The translations under genes were made by a program, and so were the position numbers. A model generated the notes under the pieces. That model saw nothing but the letters and a program-made list of their open reading frames with translations. It was not told the origin of the DNA and ran no database searches. From Pseudomonas sp. P8_229 (GTDB taxonomy: Bacteria > Pseudomonadota > Gammaproteobacteria > Pseudomonadales > Pseudomonadaceae), in the NCBI RefSeq assembly GCF_034008635.1, contig NZ_CP125378.1, positions 1,354,001-1,418,000 of the forward strand: DNA of 64,000 nucleotides. The letters are read 5' to 3'. This document shows, in pieces, positions 41,895-51,520 of the stretch; within the stretch, counting starts at the first letter, position 1; each line of letters starts with the position of its first letter.

Positions 41895-43583
41895 CTACGC
41901 GATATCGCGCAACTCCCTGCGCAGAATCTTCCCGACCGGCGTCATCGGCAACGACTCACGCAGCACGATGTGTTTCGGCACTTTGTAAGCGGTGAAATTC
42001 TCTTTGCAGTAGGCCTTGAGCTCTTCGAGGCTGACCCCGGTTTCCCGTGCAACTACAAACAGCTTCACCGCCTCGCCCGAACGCTCGTCCGGCACACCGA
42101 TTACCGCGCAGTTGGCGACTTTCGGGTGGGCCATCACCACGTCTTCGATCTCGTTGGGGTACACGTTGAAGCCGGAGACGATGATCATGTCCTTCTTGCG
42201 GTCGACGATGCGCACAAAGCCATCCGGGTCGATCACTGCAATGTCACCGGACTTGAACCAGCCCTCGGCATCCAGTACTTCGGCGGTGGCTTCGGGTTGG
42301 TGCCAGTAGCCTTTCATGATCTGCGGGCCCTTGATGCACAACTCACCACGTTCGCCCAGCGGCTGCTCGACACCCTCGTCATCGATGACTTTCAGCAGCG
42401 TGCCCGGCACCGGCAGGCCGACCGTGCCCAGGCGCGACTTGTCGCCATACGGGTTGGTGCACGCCACCGGCGAGGTTTCGGTCAGGCCGTAACCTTCGGT
42501 GATGCGGCAACCGGTGATCTGCTCCCAGCGCTCGGCGGTAGCCTTGACCAGCGCGGTACCGCCAGAGTTGGTCAGCTTGAGGCTGGAGAAATCCAGGGCC
42601 TTGAAGTCCGGGTGATCCATCAGCGCGACGAACAGGGTGTTGAGCCCGAGCAACGCCGAGAAGCGCCAGTTCTTCAGCTCCTTGATGAAGCCTGCGATGT
42701 CCCGCGGGTTGGTGATCAGTACGTTGTGGTTGCCGGAGACCATCATGCACATGCAGTTCGCGGTGAAGGCATAGATGTGGTACAGCGGCAGCGGCGCCAC
42801 CATCACCTCCTGCCCTTCGCGCAACAATGGCTGGCCGTCAGGCCCCAACTGCGCCAGGCACGCGCGCACTTGCTGCATGTTCGCCACGAGGTTGCCGTGG
42901 GTCAGCATGGCTCCTTTGGCGAGGCCGGTGGTGCCGCCGGTGTATTGCAACACGGCGATGTCGTCGAGGCCGACTTTCAGCGGTTTGATGCCCAGCCCGC
43001 GCCCCAGCCGCAGCGCACTCTTGAACGAGATTGCTTGCGGCAACGAATACGCCGGGACCATTTTCTTCACTTTGCTGACCACGGTGTTGATCAGCCAGCC
43101 CTTGGCGGTGGGCATCAGGTCGCCCATCTTCGCTTCGATCAGGTATTGCAGGTCAGTGTCGGGCAGCACTTCCTGGACCTTCTGCCCGAACATGTTCAGG
43201 TACACCAGCGCCCGGGCACCGGAGTCCTTGAACTGGTGGCGCATCTCGCGCGCGGTGTACAGCGGGTTGGTGTTGACCACGATCAGCCCGGCGCGCAAGG
43301 CGCCAAACACGGCAATCGGATATTGCAGCACATTGGGCATCTGCACCGCGATGCGATCTCCCGGCACCAGATCGGTGTGGGCTTGCAAGTAACCGGCAAA
43401 CGCTGCGCTGTAGCGCTCCAGCTCAGCGTAGGTCAGGGTCACGCCCATGTTGCTGAAGGCTGGACGGTCCGCGAACTTCTTGCAGGAACGCTCAAACACC
43501 TCGATCACCGACTTGAACTCGCCCATGTCGATGTCCAGCGGTACGCCAGCGGGGCGTTTGTCATTCCAGAAATCAGGTTGCAT
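41895..43583 (-). CDS. fadD2: Long-chain fatty acid-CoA ligase FadD2
   Basis: 562 residues from the ATG at 43583, preceded by AAAGAGGA; a longer frame upstream lacks a ribosome site. It parallels FadD1: LQYTGGTTGLAKGAMLTHGN, EGYGLTETSPVA, GWFKSGDIAVIDPDGFVRIVDRKKDMIIVSGFNVYPNEIED and TPVGKILRRELRD. In P. aeruginosa the two paralogues prefer different chain lengths. Divergent from a lipase-like gene. Confidence 0.92.
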   Translation of the reverse strand: MQPDFWNDKRPAGVPLDIDMGEFKSVIEVFERSCKKFADRPAFSNMGVTLTYAELERYSAAFAGYLQAHTDLVPGDRIAVQMPNVLQYPIAVFGALRAGLIVVNTNPLYTAREMRHQFKDSGARALVYLNMFGQKVQEVLPDTDLQYLIEAKMGDLMPTAKGWLINTVVSKVKKMVPAYSLPQAISFKSALRLGRGLGIKPLKVGLDDIAVLQYTGGTTGLAKGAMLTHGNLVANMQQVRACLAQLGPDGQPLLREGQEVMVAPLPLYHIYAFTANCMCMMVSGNHNVLITNPRDIAGFIKELKNWRFSALLGLNTLFVALMDHPDFKALDFSSLKLTNSGGTALVKATAERWEQITGCRITEGYGLTETSPVACTNPYGDKSRLGTVGLPVPGTLLKVIDDEGVEQPLGERGELCIKGPQIMKGYWHQPEATAEVLDAEGWFKSGDIAVIDPDGFVRIVDRKKDMIIVSGFNVYPNEIEDVVMAHPKVANCAVIGVPDERSGEAVKLFVVARETGVSLEELKAYCKENFTAYKVPKHIVLRESLPMTPVGKILRRELRDIA

Positions 43584-43824
43584 TGTTCTTGTCCTCTTTA
43601 CCTGAATCGATCCGGGAGCCGCTTTCTGTCCTTTTGCTGTTATCCCTTGAAAGCACAAAGCAAAAAGCGGAGCTTCACGGACACTAGCAGTTATGACCTT
43701 TGAGGCAAATATGGGCGATGGCGACATTGATCGTATGAATCTTCCCGCCGTGGCGTGAGCTGATCGGACGCGCTATACAATGCTACGACTGCGGGCCGTT
43801 ACCGCTCGATAAAAAGGAATTGCC

Positions 43825-44769
43825 ATGATCCACCACGCCTTCTGGCTCGACGCGAGTGACCGCAGCCGCCTCTTCGTCAACCAGTGGCTCCCGGCCGCGC
43901 CATTGAAAGCGGTGATCCTGCTGGCCCACGGCATGGCCGAGCACAGCGCACGCTACGAGCGGCTGGCTGAAGCGTTTTGCGCACAAGGCTACGGTGTCTA
44001 CGCCCCGGACCTGCGCGGCCATGGCAGGACGGCCGAAAACGGCACACTCGGGCATTTCGCCGATGACGATGGCTGGTGCAAGGTGATCGGCGATCTGGCC
44101 AGCCTCAATCAGCACATCGGCCAGCAGCATCCCGACGTGCCGATCATCCTGCTCGGGCACAGCATGGGCAGCTACCTCGCCCAGGGCTACCTGCTGCATC
44201 ACAGCGCCAGTCTGCACGGGGCGATTCTCAGCGGTTCGAATTTCCAGCCGGTGGCGCTCTATGGCGCGGCGCGGCAGATCGCTCGTCTCGAGAAGCTGCG
44301 TCAGGGCGCCAGAGGGCGCAGCGCGCTGATCGCGTGGCTGTCGTTCGGCTCGTTCAACAAGAAATTCAAACCGGCACGCACGCCGTTCGACTGGCTGAGC
44401 CGCGACCCGGTCGAGGTCGATCTGTATGCCAACGACCCGTTGTGCGGCTTTCGCTGCACCAATCAATTGTGGATCGATCTGCTCGGTGGCTTGCAGCAGA
44501 TCAGCAAAGCGTCCAATCTCGCCCAGATCGACCCGGGCCTGCCGCTGCTGGTGATCGGCGGTGAATGTGATCCGGTGAGCGAAGGCAAGCGTCTGACAGA
44601 TCTGGCCGATGCGTTGCGCACGGCCGGCAGCCAGAACCTGCAACTGAAGATCTACCCGCAGGCGCGGCACGAATTGTTCAATGAAACCAATCGCGACGAA
44701 GTGATCGCCGATGTGCTGACCTGGATCGACCAGGCGCTGAGCCATCGTCGCCCTCACCGCAGCGAATAA
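43825..44769 (+). CDS. Lysophospholipase/monoacylglycerol lipase-like alpha/beta hydrolase
   Basis: 314 residues, AAAAAGGA before the ATG. Oxyanion HGMAEHSARYERLAEAFCAQGYGVYAPDLRGHGRT, nucleophile elbow LLGHSMGSYLAQGYLL (Ser about residue 114), acid in GGECDPVSEGKR and His in YPQARHELFNETNRDEV. No signal peptide, so cytoplasmic. Its place next to fadD genes suggests release of fatty acids from lipids. Followed by phaJ1 43 bases downstream. Confidence 0.88.
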   Translation: MIHHAFWLDASDRSRLFVNQWLPAAPLKAVILLAHGMAEHSARYERLAEAFCAQGYGVYAPDLRGHGRTAENGTLGHFADDDGWCKVIGDLASLNQHIGQQHPDVPIILLGHSMGSYLAQGYLLHHSASLHGAILSGSNFQPVALYGAARQIARLEKLRQGARGRSALIAWLSFGSFNKKFKPARTPFDWLSRDPVEVDLYANDPLCGFRCTNQLWIDLLGGLQQISKASNLAQIDPGLPLLVIGGECDPVSEGKRLTDLADALRTAGSQNLQLKIYPQARHELFNETNRDEVIADVLTWIDQALSHRRPHRSE

Positions 44770-44812
44770 TTTTTTGTGGATTCACTTTAATCCGTCACAG
44801 GAATCAAGACCG

Positions 44813-45283
44813 ATGACCCAGGTTACCAACATCCCTTACGAAGCCCTCGAAGTCGGCCAGACCGCCAGCTACAGCAAGACCGTCGAAGAGCGCGACATTC
44901 AGCTGTTCGCCGCGATGTCGGGCGACCACAACCCGGTGCACCTGGACGCCGAGTTCGCCGCTGCCAGCATGTTCAAGGAACGCATCGCCCACGGCATGTT
45001 CAGCGGCGCACTGATCAGCGCTGCCGTTGCGTGCGAGCTGCCAGGGCCGGGCACCATCTACATCGGCCAGCAGATGAGCTTTCAGAAGCCGGTAAAGATC
45101 GGCGACACCCTGACCGTGCGCCTGGAAATTCTCGAGAAGCTGCCGAAGTTCCGCGTGCGCATCGCCACTCGCGTGTTCAACCAGCGTGATGAATTGGTAG
45201 TGGATGGCGAGGCCGAGATTCTGGCACCGCGTAAACAGCAGACCGTGACCTTGCCGACGCTGCCGGCGATCAGCATCGGCTGA
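44813..45283 (+). CDS. phaJ1: (R)-specific enoyl-CoA hydratase PhaJ1
   Basis: 156 residues, the length of P. aeruginosa PhaJ1. MaoC-like hot-dog fold: VGQTASYSKTVEERDIQLFAAMSGDHNPVHLDAEFAAASMFKERIAHGMFSGALIS holds the catalytic Asp and His (GDHNPVHLD), and FKERIAHGM the overhang. It hydrates trans-2-enoyl-CoA from beta-oxidation to (R)-3-hydroxyacyl-CoA, the PHA precursor. It is probably co-transcribed with the hydrolase, matching the fatty acid genes around it. Confidence 0.92.
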   Translation: MTQVTNIPYEALEVGQTASYSKTVEERDIQLFAAMSGDHNPVHLDAEFAAASMFKERIAHGMFSGALISAAVACELPGPGTIYIGQQMSFQKPVKIGDTLTVRLEILEKLPKFRVRIATRVFNQRDELVVDGEAEILAPRKQQTVTLPTLPAISIG

Positions 45284-45307
45284 TCTTCAGGTACACAAAA
45301 AACAAAT

Positions 45308-45396
45308 GTGAGAGCAGGCTTGCTCGCGAAGGGGTCGTGTCAGCAACATAATCGTTGCATGACACACCGCTTTCGCGAGCAGGCCCGCTCCCACAG
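45308..45396. repeat. REP element
   Basis: Arms GTGAGAGCAGGCTTGCTCGC and GCGAGCAGGCCCGCTCCCAC with a few mismatches at the outer end, between convergent genes. Confidence 0.85.
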
Positions 45397-45412
45397 TTTT
45401 TCCAGCGTGGCT

Positions 45413-45880
45413 TTACGAACGGGCGCGAGCCTGGTTACGCAGGGCTTTCACCTGATCGTGATTGCGTTGCACGCCGTGGTATTGGCGTTCAACCAGATCA
45501 CGAATACCGACCAGGTTGTGCTTGTTGATTTTCTCGATGGCTTCACGATAAGCCTTCAGGGCGTGGTCTTCACCGCGCTCGGCTTCGTTGAGCACGGCTT
45601 CTTCGTCCTTGCCGGTGAACATGGCTTTGACGTCGACCCAGCGACGGTGCAAATCACCGCTGACGCTGGTAGAGGTTTCCGGATCACCGCCCATCGAACG
45701 CACGGTGGCCTGCAGTTCGGCTGCCGCGGTGGCGCAATCGGCTGAGCGCTTGGTGAACAGCGCCTTGAGTTCCGGGTGCTTGATGTCTACGGCGCAAGTC
45801 TTGAACCCTTCCTGGCCGTCCTTGCTGGTTTCGATCAGGTCGTTGAGTACAGAGATGGCTTCTTTGTTCATGTCAGTCAT
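45413..45880 (-). CDS. PA2169 family four-helix-bundle protein (DUF2383)
   Basis: 155 residues, AAGGAATTG before the ATG. SVLNDLIETSKDGQEGFKTCAVDIKHPELKALFTKRSADCATAAAELQATVRSMGGDPETSTSVSGDLHRRWVDVKAMFTGKDEEAVLNEAERGEDHALKAYREA is the ferritin-like bundle of this family. Known members are induced under stress or low oxygen; the activity is unknown. Confidence 0.9.
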   Translation of the reverse strand: MTDMNKEAISVLNDLIETSKDGQEGFKTCAVDIKHPELKALFTKRSADCATAAAELQATVRSMGGDPETSTSVSGDLHRRWVDVKAMFTGKDEEAVLNEAERGEDHALKAYREAIEKINKHNLVGIRDLVERQYHGVQRNHDQVKALRNQARARS

Positions 45881-46086
45881 TTTTCAATTCCTTGCAGTTG
45901 GTTGAAGATGCAAGGGTTATTGCAGTGTGTATGCCAGCTTTTACATAAATTTATTTTCGTTATTTATCAAATACTTAAGAATAAATGAAGCCTCTGTATC
46001 ACGGTTATTTGCATGATCTGTCATTTGGCCTGCATGCAGAATGCCTGTATTTTCCAGAGTGTTTCGAATCCAGATGATTGTCGCTG

Positions 46087-46323
46087 ATGAATCCTGAAAA
46101 ACTCGAACTGCTGATCACCCGTGAAATGCCCTTCGGCAAGTACAAGGGCCGGATCATTGCCGACCTGCCGGGGCCCTATCTGAACTGGTTTGCCCGCGAA
46201 GGTTTCCCCCACGGCGAACTCGGCGGGCTGCTGGCGCTGATGCACGAAATCGACCATAACGGTCTGTCGGACCTGCTCGAACCGCTACGCGCCAAACACG
46301 GCAAACCTGCCCCGCGCCACTGA
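46087..46323 (+). CDS. DUF3820 family protein
   Basis: 78 residues from the ATG at 46087. REMPFGKYKGRIIADLPGPYLNWFAREGFPHGELGGLLALMHEIDHNGL is the DUF3820 core; PFGKYKG and the WFA region are the conserved parts. The function is not known. No clear ribosome site. It precedes the aminotransferase-like gene by 30 bases and may be co-transcribed with it. Confidence 0.85.
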   Translation: MNPEKLELLITREMPFGKYKGRIIADLPGPYLNWFAREGFPHGELGGLLALMHEIDHNGLSDLLEPLRAKHGKPAPRH

Positions 46324-46353
46324 AGCGCCCTCTTCCCTTGAGCCGAGTCGACC

Positions 46354-47535
46354 ATGCCTGACAACACCCGCCGTGCCCGTGACGAAGCGTTCTGGCAGAC
46401 CTTCGCCGACCGCTATGAAGCGCAAACCGGCCCGCTGAACCTGGAAAACGGTTATTTCGGACGCATGTCGCGCACGGTGATCGAGGACTACCAGCGCAAC
46501 ATCGAGCTGATCAACACGAGCAACTCGGTGTATGTGCGCCAGCGTTTCGAACAGCACGACAGCCTCGATATCCGCGCACAACTGGCCGAGACGATAGGCG
46601 TGCGCGCGCAAAGCGTGGCCTTCACCCGCAATGCCAGTGATGCGCTGCAGTCGCTGATCCGCAATTACAACCGCCTGCAACCGGGCGACCAGGTGTTGAT
46701 CTGCGACCTCGAATACGACACGGTCAAAGGCGCCATGCGCTGGCTGGCACGGCATCGCGGCGTGGACGTGATCGAAGTCAATCACAACCATCCGGCCAGT
46801 TACGACAGCCTGCTGGACACTTACCGCGAAACCTTCATCCGCTATCCGAAACTCAAGCTGATGGCCCTGACCCATGTCACCCACCGCACCGGGCTGGTAA
46901 TGCCAGTGCAGGCCATCGCTGCGCTGGCGAAACAATATGGCGTGGACATCATCCTCGATGGCGCTCACGCCCTCGGCCAGATCGACCTCAACCTGGAAGC
47001 ACTGGGCATCGCGTTCGCCGGGTTCAACCTGCACAAGTGGATTGGCGCGCCATTGACCCTGGGCTTTCTGTACATCGCCCCGCAGCGCCTTGCCGACATT
47101 GACCCGGACATGGGTGAAATGCACTTTCCGGTCAGCGACATCCGCGCGCGCACGCCGTACAGCACGCCAAACATTCCGGCACTGATGTCCCTGCCGCTGG
47201 CGCTCGAGGAGCACCGTTCGCTCGGCGGCGCAGCGGCCAAAGGCGCGCGACTCAATTACCTGCGCAACCTGTGGGTCAGCGCGGTGCGGCACCTGCCGGG
47301 AATCGAAGTGATGACCCCGGACGATCCGCGCCTGTATTGCGGCATCACCTCGATGCGCTTCACCCGCCACACCGATCAACAGGCGATGGTCGAGCGACTG
47401 CTCAACGAGCACAACCTGTTCACTGTGGTGCGCAACGGTGCGGCGAGCGGACCGAGCATCCGCATCACTCCGGGGCTGACCACCACCGCTGCCGACATGC
47501 AGACGCTGACCCGCGCCCTCAACGAGCTGCGCTGA
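46354..47535 (+). CDS. Class V aminotransferase / isopenicillin-N-epimerase-like PLP enzyme
   Basis: 393 residues. Fold type I: FTRNASDALQSLIRNYNRLQPGDQVLICDLEYDTVKGAMRWLARHRG, the PLP-phosphate-proximal Asp-His of IILDGAHALGQIDLNLEALG, and the Schiff-base Lys in GFNLHKWIGAPLTLGFLYI. The closest described class is the CefD-like epimerase/cysteine desulfurase-like group; no signal peptide. The substrate cannot be told. Confidence 0.85.
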   Translation: MPDNTRRARDEAFWQTFADRYEAQTGPLNLENGYFGRMSRTVIEDYQRNIELINTSNSVYVRQRFEQHDSLDIRAQLAETIGVRAQSVAFTRNASDALQSLIRNYNRLQPGDQVLICDLEYDTVKGAMRWLARHRGVDVIEVNHNHPASYDSLLDTYRETFIRYPKLKLMALTHVTHRTGLVMPVQAIAALAKQYGVDIILDGAHALGQIDLNLEALGIAFAGFNLHKWIGAPLTLGFLYIAPQRLADIDPDMGEMHFPVSDIRARTPYSTPNIPALMSLPLALEEHRSLGGAAAKGARLNYLRNLWVSAVRHLPGIEVMTPDDPRLYCGITSMRFTRHTDQQAMVERLLNEHNLFTVVRNGAASGPSIRITPGLTTTAADMQTLTRALNELR

Positions 47536-47540
47536 TCCGC

Positions 47541-48266
47541 TCACACGGTGTACTTGTCGAAGTCCTCGGGCTTGATCTGCGATGAGACGGCGAAGGTGTC
47601 GATGCCGATGGTCATGTGCCCGAAAAAGCCATCCTCGTGAGAGTCACGGCCAATCGGCCACACGGTCAGGGTCGAGCCTTCGCCCCCACTGTTCGCGTAA
47701 TAGCTGTCTTCGGCATTGTTCAAGGGTGACGAAGCCCGCCCGCGATAATCCCGGGCGTTGAGCACCGAGCGGGAGACCACTTCGGGGAAATACAGCTGGC
47801 CGACCCAGGCAACGTTGCGCTCCTCGAGATATTCACTACCGGCCACGATGCGCACCGCGACGTGAATGTGCAGTGCACGACCGGCGTAGAAGCCCGGATA
47901 AATCGTGGTGAAACGCGCCCGCCCCTGGTGATCGCAGAACTGGCTGCCGCGCAGGTAGGTGTCATCGTCGGTACGCGGGATCGAGCCGATGGCATCGGTG
48001 TCGACTTCAAGATCCGGATTGATCCGGCTCCACCCCGAGTAAGCGCCCCGCGCATTACAGTGCCAGATATCGACGAGCGCTCCGCTCACCGGCTCGCCGG
48101 TCATGGCGTCGACGATGCTCAGGCGCAGCAGCAAGGGCAATCCTTCGGCACCTTCGCTGATGTTGCGGCGCAGCAGCTTGGGATTGCGGAAGTACGGCCC
48201 GGCGATTTGCTCGGGAGCCAACTGATAGATCGGTTGTGGCGATGAGGCTGCAGTATCTCGTTCCAT
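47541..48266 (-). CDS. Intradiol ring-cleavage dioxygenase family protein
   Basis: 241 residues. EQIAGPYFRNPKLLRRNISEGAEGLPLLLRLSIVDAMTGEPVSGALVDIWHCNARGAYSGW is the intradiol dioxygenase core, with the Fe(III) ligands as Tyr in GAYSGW, Tyr in YPGFYAGRALHIHV and the two His of HIHV. It lacks the N-terminal dimer domain of catechol 1,2-dioxygenases, like the smaller family members. No catechol pathway genes are nearby, so the substrate is open. Confidence 0.86.
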   Translation of the reverse strand: MERDTAASSPQPIYQLAPEQIAGPYFRNPKLLRRNISEGAEGLPLLLRLSIVDAMTGEPVSGALVDIWHCNARGAYSGWSRINPDLEVDTDAIGSIPRTDDDTYLRGSQFCDHQGRARFTTIYPGFYAGRALHIHVAVRIVAGSEYLEERNVAWVGQLYFPEVVSRSVLNARDYRGRASSPLNNAEDSYYANSGGEGSTLTVWPIGRDSHEDGFFGHMTIGIDTFAVSSQIKPEDFDKYTV

Positions 48267-48366
48267 GACACGTTCTCTCTTCCATAAGATGAACGCAGAT
48301 TAACGGCGCACAAGGCCTTCGGTGCGGTAACTATGTATCGCGCCATTTCTCGTGACTTTTTCCGGG

Positions 48367-48399
48367 CAAAAAAAACGGTGCACCGACCAAGCGCACCGT
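48367..48399 (-). terminator. Terminator after eda
   Basis: On the minus strand ACGGTGC and GCACCGT pair around a loop, followed by eight T's. It lies about 55 bases after the eda stop and closes the zwf-pgl-eda operon. Confidence 0.85.
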
Positions 48400-48453
48400 A
48401 AAGCCGTAGAACACACAACGAAGTGTCAGGTAAAAACTTTCAATCCAGCAGCA

Positions 48454-49119
48454 TCAGTCCAGCAGCGCCAGGGCCTCGGCGGTGCATTCCTGAATGCGCG
48501 CCCAGTCGCCGTTCTTGATCCACTCAGGATCGAGCATCCAGCTACCGCCCACGCACATGACGTTTTTCAGCGCCATGTAGCTCTTGATGTTGGCCGGGCC
48601 GACGCCGCCGGTCGGGCAGAATTTAACTTCGCCGAACGGGCCGCCGAGGGCCTTGATCGCTGCCACGCCGCCGCTGACTTCAGCGGGGAACAGCTTGAAG
48701 CGGCGATAACCCAGGCCATAGCCTTCCATGATGCCGGAGGCATTGCTGATGCCTGGCAACAGCGGGATCGGGCTGTCGACGCTGGCTTCGAGCAGGTCAC
48801 GGGTGATGCCCGGGGTGACGATGAATTGCGAACCGGCCGCTTCGGCCGCCGCGAGCATATTACGATCGAGCACGGTGCCGGCACCGGTCACCAGCTCCGG
48901 ACGCTGCTCGCGCAGGATCTGGATCGCCTTGAGACCGAACTGCGAACGCAGGGTCACTTCCAGCGCGGTCAGGCCACCGGCCGCCAGGGCGTCGGCCAGC
49001 GGCAACACGTCCTGTTCACGGGCGATGGTGATCACCGGCAGGATCCGCGCCTTGGCGCAGAGGCTGTCGATCAGGGCAACTTTGTCCGCCATGGAAACGG
49101 TCGGGGATGGGGTTGTCAT
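48454..49119 (-). CDS. eda: 2-dehydro-3-deoxy-phosphogluconate aldolase (KDPG aldolase)
   Basis: 221 residues from the ATG at 49119 (CAAGGAA upstream). ILPVITIAREQDVLPLADALAAGGLTALEVTLRS carries the Glu base and Arg; the Schiff-base Lys is in YRRFKLFPAEVSGGVAAIKALGGPF; GGVGPANIKSYM binds the phosphate. It splits KDPG into pyruvate and glyceraldehyde 3-phosphate. Last gene of zwf-pgl-eda, 17 bases after pgl. Confidence 0.96.
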   Translation of the reverse strand: MTTPSPTVSMADKVALIDSLCAKARILPVITIAREQDVLPLADALAAGGLTALEVTLRSQFGLKAIQILREQRPELVTGAGTVLDRNMLAAAEAAGSQFIVTPGITRDLLEASVDSPIPLLPGISNASGIMEGYGLGYRRFKLFPAEVSGGVAAIKALGGPFGEVKFCPTGGVGPANIKSYMALKNVMCVGGSWMLDPEWIKNGDWARIQECTAEALALLD

Positions 49120-49136
49120 AGCGGCTGTTCCTTGGC

Positions 49137-49850
49137 TCATGGGCACCAGTAAATCTCTAACGTAGGTTGCAGAAACGCGCGAACCGGCATGGCCGCGACG
49201 TCGTCGGATGCCAGTGCGGCATTCAGGGTGGTCAGTTTCGATTGACCCGAAATCGACAGAATCTTGTGCCTCGCCGAAGCCAGCAGCGCGCGGCTCATGG
49301 TCAGGCGTTGACGCGGCACACTTGGCGCCAGCATCGGCCAGCAACGGCGCGTGCCATCGGCCTGCAAGGCTTCGGCGAGGTTCGGGCTGTCGGGGAACAG
49401 CGACGCGGTGTGACCGTCATCGCCCATGCCCAGCACCAGCACGTCAATCGGCGGCAATTCGGCGAGCAAGCGGTCGGCTTGTTCCGCAGCCTGCTCGACG
49501 TTGGCCGCCGCGCTATAGAGGCTGAGGAACTGCGCCTTGGCGGCCGGCCCTTTGAGCAGATACTGCTTGAGCAGGCCGGCGTTGCTGTCGGCGTGTTCGA
49601 CCGGTACCCAGCGCTCGTCGGCGAGGGTCACGACGACCTTCGACCAGTCCAGTTCCTGCTTGGCCAGGTGCTGGAAAAACGCCACCGGGCTGCGACCACC
49701 GGAGACCACCAGCACCGCGTTGCCGCGAGCGCCAATGGCTTCATTCAGTTGCTTGGCGACGTTCAGCGCCAGGCCCTCGGCCAACAGCACCGGACTCTTG
49801 AACGGGTGGGCATTCACGCCCACCGGCAGTTTCACATCAGATATCGCCAT
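49137..49850 (-). CDS. pgl: 6-phosphogluconolactonase
   Basis: 237 residues. [19 protein letters not shown] (phosphate loop), [19 protein letters not shown] and [20 protein letters not shown] are the DevB/Pgl motifs. It hydrolyses 6-phosphogluconolactone in the cytoplasm. Its start overlaps the zwf stop by 14 bases. Confidence 0.95.
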   Translation of the reverse strand: MAISDVKLPVGVNAHPFKSPVLLAEGLALNVAKQLNEAIGARGNAVLVVSGGRSPVAFFQHLAKQELDWSKVVVTLADERWVPVEHADSNAGLLKQYLLKGPAAKAQFLSLYSAAANVEQAAEQADRLLAELPPIDVLVLGMGDDGHTASLFPDSPNLAEALQADGTRRCWPMLAPSVPRQRLTMSRALLASARHKILSISGQSKLTTLNAALASDDVAAMPVRAFLQPTLEIYWCP

Positions 49851-51303
49851 ACCACGACCTCCCGTCCCGCGTGATCAGTGCAATCGAGCTCATCGGCCCC
49901 CACGACCCGGCCGCATACGGCTTGGGCGCGTCACCGGACTTTTTCCACCCGGCGATCAACTGGTCACACCATTTCCACGCGGCTTCGATTTCATCTTTAC
50001 GGACAAACAGGTTCTGATTGCCGTTCATCACTTCCAGTAACAACCGCTCGTAGGCGTCGGGGATCCGCGCGCTGCGCCAGGTGTCGGAGAAATTCAGTTG
50101 CAGCGGACCGCTGCGCAGTTGCATGCCCTTGTCCAGGCCCTGCTCCTTGGTCATCACGCGCAAGGAAATGCCTTCGTCCGGTTGCAGACGGATGATCAGT
50201 TTGTTGCTGATCTGCAGGCGTTGTTCCGGCGCAAAAATGTAGTGCGACGGTTCCTTGAAGTGGATGACGATCTGCGACAGTTTCTGCGGCATGCGCTTGC
50301 CGGTACGCAGATAGAACGGCACGCCGGCCCAGCGCCAGTTGCGGATGTCGGCACGCAGGGCAACGAAGGTTTCGGTGTCGCTCTGAGTGTTGGAGTTCGG
50401 TTCTTCCAGGTAGCCCGGTACGGACTTGCCTTCGCTGTGACCGGCGATGTACTGACCGCGCACCACTTGCGTGGTCAGGCCTTCCGGGCTGATCGGCGCC
50501 AGCGCCTTGAGCACTTTTACCTTTTCGTCACGGATGCTGTCGGCAGACAGGTCGGCCGGCGGGTCCATGGCGATCAGGCACAGCAGCTGCAGCAGGTGGT
50601 TCTGGATCATGTCGCGCAGTTGGCCGGCCTTGTCGAAGTAGCCCCAACGGCCTTCGATGCCGACCTTCTCGGCCACGGTGATTTCCACGTGGGAGATGTA
50701 ATTCTGGTTCCACTGGGTTTCGAACAGGCTGTTGGCGAAACGCAGGGCGATCAGGTTCTGGACGGTCTCTTTGCCCAGGTAGTGGTCGATGCGGTAGGTG
50801 CGGTTCTCCGGGAAGAACTGCGCCACGGCGTCGTTCACTTTGCGCGAGGACTCCAGATCGGAGCCGATCGGTTTTTCCAGGACCACGCGGGTATTTTCTG
50901 CCAGACCGACTTTCGCCAGGTTCTCGCAGATCGCGCCGTACACCGCCGCCGGGGTGGCGAAGTAGGCAATCATGCGTTGAGTGCTGCCAGCCAGTTCGGC
51001 CAGCGCCACGTAATCTTCAGCCTTGAGGAAGTCGACATGCAGGTAGCTCAGACGCGCCAGAAAGCGCTCGGCCACGGCCTCGTCCAGTTCTTTGCCGACG
51101 TAACGGCGCAATTCGGCGGCGATGAATGCCAGGTGCTGCTGCTCGGTGCCGTCTTCACGGGCCAGTGCGATGATGCGCGTGTCCTCGTGCAACAGGTCAG
51201 CGCCATCGAGGTGATAAAGGGCAGGAAACAGCTTGCGCAAGGCCAGATCGCCGAGAGCGCCGAACAAGGCAAAGGTGCACGGTTCAACCGTAATCGAAGG
51301 CAT
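49837..51303 (-). CDS. zwf: Glucose-6-phosphate 1-dehydrogenase
   Basis: 488 residues. [19 protein letters not shown] is the coenzyme loop, [14 protein letters not shown] carries the catalytic His pair and Lys, and the C-terminal [28 protein letters not shown] region is typical. The enzyme oxidises glucose 6-phosphate, feeding the Entner-Doudoroff route. A HexR site lies about 66 bases before the start. No strong ribosome site: the leader has AAAAGAACAAAC. Confidence 0.96.
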   Translation of the reverse strand: MPSITVEPCTFALFGALGDLALRKLFPALYHLDGADLLHEDTRIIALAREDGTEQQHLAFIAAELRRYVGKELDEAVAERFLARLSYLHVDFLKAEDYVALAELAGSTQRMIAYFATPAAVYGAICENLAKVGLAENTRVVLEKPIGSDLESSRKVNDAVAQFFPENRTYRIDHYLGKETVQNLIALRFANSLFETQWNQNYISHVEITVAEKVGIEGRWGYFDKAGQLRDMIQNHLLQLLCLIAMDPPADLSADSIRDEKVKVLKALAPISPEGLTTQVVRGQYIAGHSEGKSVPGYLEEPNSNTQSDTETFVALRADIRNWRWAGVPFYLRTGKRMPQKLSQIVIHFKEPSHYIFAPEQRLQISNKLIIRLQPDEGISLRVMTKEQGLDKGMQLRSGPLQLNFSDTWRSARIPDAYERLLLEVMNGNQNLFVRKDEIEAAWKWCDQLIAGWKKSGDAPKPYAAGSWGPMSSIALITRDGRSWYGDI

Positions 51304-51368
51304 GATGTTTGTTCTTTTATCAAGTTAAGCTACAAATACCTTTTTTCAAGGCATCACTCAAGGGAAAA

Positions 51369-51385
51369 TGTAGTAATAACCACAA
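51369..51385. promoter_or_regulatory. HexR operator between zwf and hexR
   Basis: On the minus strand it reads TTGT-GGTTATT-ACTACA, matching the recalled Pseudomonas HexR site TTGT-N7-ACTACA. It is placed to control zwf and possibly hexR. HexR is released by KDPG. Confidence 0.8.
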
Positions 51386-51520
51386 CATTTTCGCAAAATA
51401 CAGATTCCGAGTGGTGGTCGGTCGGAGCCATCAGTAGGATAGGCCACCGTCACGGGCCACATCAAAGGCCCAATTTGCATAGCCCGGCGCAACTTTGCGC
51501 AGGTGAATTAGGAATTCCAT

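Noticed and set aside
39973..43703. Two plus-strand frames of over 540 codons opposite fadD1 and fadD2
   Set aside because: The opposite strand encodes complete acyl-CoA ligases with all motifs; the similarity of the two shadows only reflects the paralogy of the ligases.
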